This document shows, one piece after another, positions 62,760-64,000 of a stretch of DNA of 64,000 bases. The DNA comes from Paenibacillus sediminis (GTDB lineage: Bacteria > Bacillota > Bacilli > Paenibacillales > Paenibacillaceae): contig NZ_JAGGKP010000001.1 of the NCBI RefSeq assembly GCF_017873765.1, positions 1,302,001-1,366,000 on the forward strand. The letters run 5' to 3'. Below the pieces are notes generated by a model. The model saw only the letters and a program-made list of their open reading frames with translations. It searched no databases and was not told the origin of the DNA. The first letter of the stretch is position 1. Every line of letters starts with the position of its first letter. The position numbers were made by a program, and so were the translations under genes.

Positions 62760-63507
62760 ACATGTACATCCCGCCATCAACATGCAATGTTTGACCTGTC
62801 ATATAAGAAGCCGCATCAGAAGCTAAGAAGGTCACTACTTTTGCGATTTCTTCAGGCTGCCCAAGCCGTGCCAGCGGAATGCTCTCAATCATTTTATCTT
62901 TCAAATCCTGTGAGAGACCCGCTGTCATATCGGTGTCAATAAAGCCTGGCGCTACGCAATTGACTGTAATGTTTCGGGAAGCCAGCTCACGTGCTGATGA
63001 TTTCGTAAGCCCGATTACCCCCGCTTTCGCTGCGACGTAATTCGCTTGACCTGCATTTCCAATGACTCCAACAACAGATGAAATGTTAATAATGCGTCCT
63101 GAACGCTGCTTCATCATCGGTCTTGCTACTGCTTTCAAACAGTTGAAGACGCCTTTTAAATTGGTCTCAATGACTTGATCAAACTCTTCTTCCTTCATAC
63201 GCATAATTAAATTATCTCGAGTAATGCCGGCATTATTCACAAGAATATCTATACGTCCCCATTGATCCAAAACCTGTTTCACCATAGATTCAGCTTGTTC
63301 GCTGTTTCCGACGTTAGCCTGTACAGCAAAGGATTGGGAGCCAAGAGCTTGAATCTCTTGCACCACGGAAGCTGCAGCCGCTTCACTGCCAGCATAATTG
63401 ACGGCAACGTTCGCGCCTGCTTCAGCAAGGGCGATCGCAATACTGCGTCCGATGCCGCGGGATGCGCCAGTAACGAGCGCAAACTGACCTTCAAGAGGCT
63501 TAGACAT
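62758..63507 (-). CDS. fabG: 3-oxoacyl-ACP reductase FabG
   Basis: FabG, 249 residues, an NADPH-dependent short-chain dehydrogenase that reduces beta-ketoacyl-ACP. Cofactor motif [15 protein letters not shown] near residue 14; NNAG at about 90; catalytic Ser in [13 protein letters not shown], and YVAAKAG with Tyr and Lys. C-terminal HVDGGMYM is typical. ATG with GGAGGAAAAA upstream. It is 58 bases after fabD; that gap holds a CGGTTAACCG palindrome (63535-63544). Confidence 0.98.
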   Translation of the reverse strand: MSKPLEGQFALVTGASRGIGRSIAIALAEAGANVAVNYAGSEAAAASVVQEIQALGSQSFAVQANVGNSEQAESMVKQVLDQWGRIDILVNNAGITRDNLIMRMKEEEFDQVIETNLKGVFNCLKAVARPMMKQRSGRIINISSVVGVIGNAGQANYVAAKAGVIGLTKSSARELASRNITVNCVAPGFIDTDMTAGLSQDLKDKMIESIPLARLGQPEEIAKVVTFLASDAASYMTGQTLHVDGGMYM

Positions 63508-63565
63508 TCGTTTTTCCTCCTTTCCTAGAGTATACGGTTAACCGGCCGTGATCATCAGTATCATA

Positions 63566-64000
63566 TTACACCAAAACAGCTGTTTCCAAACTTTCCAAAC
63601 TGTTGATTGTAACGGTACGCACGGATTTATCTATTTTTCGAATAAGCCCAGTGAGTACGCTGCCTGGACCAATCTCCACAAAGGTGTCTACCCCTTGAGA
63701 AATAAGCCACTGAACGCTGTCCTCCCATAAAACTGGCGAATAGACCTGCTCTACAAGTAGATTGCGGATCGAATCCCCTTCTATAACAGGAGACGCAGTT
63801 ACGTTCGCTACAACTGGAATTTGTGCATTATGGAACGAAACCGTATTTAATTTGCTGCGCAAATTTTCTGCGGCACCTTTCATTAATGATGAGTGGAACG
63901 GACCGCTAACCTCTAAAGGTATAGCTCTCTTCGCGCCTGCTTCTTTCGCTCGCTCTGTCACTGCCTGAATACCTTCTTTAGTACCGGACACGACAATTTG
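63566..64000 (-). CDS. fabD: Malonyl-CoA:ACP transacylase FabD, C-terminal part (cut by window end)
   Basis: FabD loads malonate from CoA onto ACP. Only the last 144 codons are visible; the frame is open through base 64000, and QIVVSGTKEGI at the window edge is an internal segment. The GTG within it is not a start. The catalytic His is in LEVSGPFHSSLMKGA. The active-site Ser (GHSLG) lies outside the window. The C-terminal FVEIGPGSVLTGLIRKID is typical. The fabD-fabG-acpP-fabF order is standard for Bacillales. Confidence 0.96.
   Translation of the reverse strand, partial: QIVVSGTKEGIQAVTERAKEAGAKRAIPLEVSGPFHSSLMKGAAENLRSKLNTVSFHNAQIPVVANVTASPVIEGDSIRNLLVEQVYSPVLWEDSVQWLISQGVDTFVEIGPGSVLTGLIRKIDKSVRTVTINSLESLETAVLV

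Noticed and set aside
63535-63544. CGGTTAACCG palindrome between fabD and fabG
   Set aside because: Only ten bases and self-complementary; too short to distinguish from chance, and no known regulator fits.
1-64000. CRISPR arrays, insertion sequences, prophage, tRNA or rRNA genes
   Set aside because: No regularly spaced repeats, transposase or integrase frames, phage genes, or tRNA-like sequences were seen on either strand.

Overview
The window looks like chromosomal core sequence from a motile, Gram-positive, low-to-middle GC member of the Bacillales, most likely Paenibacillus or a close relative. The fla/che operon has the Bacillus order. It contains Firmicutes-specific members: FliY with CheC/CheD, FlbD/SwrD, sigD at the end of the operon, a SwrB-like protein, TrmFO, YlqH and RbgA. 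Shine-Dalgarno sites are strong, and many genes start with GTG or TTG. Nearly everything is on the minus strand, so transcription runs from high to low coordinates. The only plus-strand genes are ohr and comM. No rRNA, tRNA, IS element, prophage or CRISPR array was seen. All intergenic gaps are shorter than about 300 bases.

Layout from right to left, in the direction of transcription. (1) 64000-61032: fatty-acid synthesis genes fabD (cut by the window edge), fabG, acpP and fabF. (2) 61022-54278: rnc, smc, ftsY, a hemolysin III/TrhA-type membrane protein, ylxM and ffh, covering RNA processing, chromosome condensation and the SRP targeting pathway. (3) 52838-50354: rpsP, khpA, rimM, trmD and rplS, in several short transcription units separated by hairpin terminators. 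(4) 50118-44964: lepB, rbgA, rnhB, a large FliK-like protein, a free-standing FlhB C-terminal homologue (YlqH type) and yraN. (5) 44906-42114: a plus-strand interruption with comM and ohr, and ohrR divergent from ohr. (6) 41932-32992: sucC-sucD, then dprA, topA, trmFO, hslV and hslU. (7) 32705-1374: a continuous motility operon of about 31 kb, from flgB to a small MltG-like protein. (8) 1145-1: rpsB and the start of tsf.

The motility operon is complete for the basal body, hook, type III export apparatus, C-ring switch, chemotaxis phosphorelay and the motility sigma factor. Genes are packed with ATGA-type overlaps, so translational coupling is likely. The stretch between cheD and rpsB adds five poorly characterised genes: a two-TM protein, a FapA/DUF342 protein, a small hydrophilic protein, a SwrB-like protein and an MltG-like protein without catalytic domain. 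They may be auxiliary motility factors.

The clearest unexplained signals are RNA/DNA structure. About 280 bp inside the FliK-like gene consist of a chain of back-to-back inverted repeats in sequence of about 78% GC. flgE is bounded on both sides by strong stem-loops inside the operon. A 21-bp tandem duplication lies between fabG and acpP. A nested inverted repeat fills the gap between rnc and smc. Compared with Bacillus subtilis, codV and codY are missing from their usual places around hslVU. No clearly novel multi-gene system was found.
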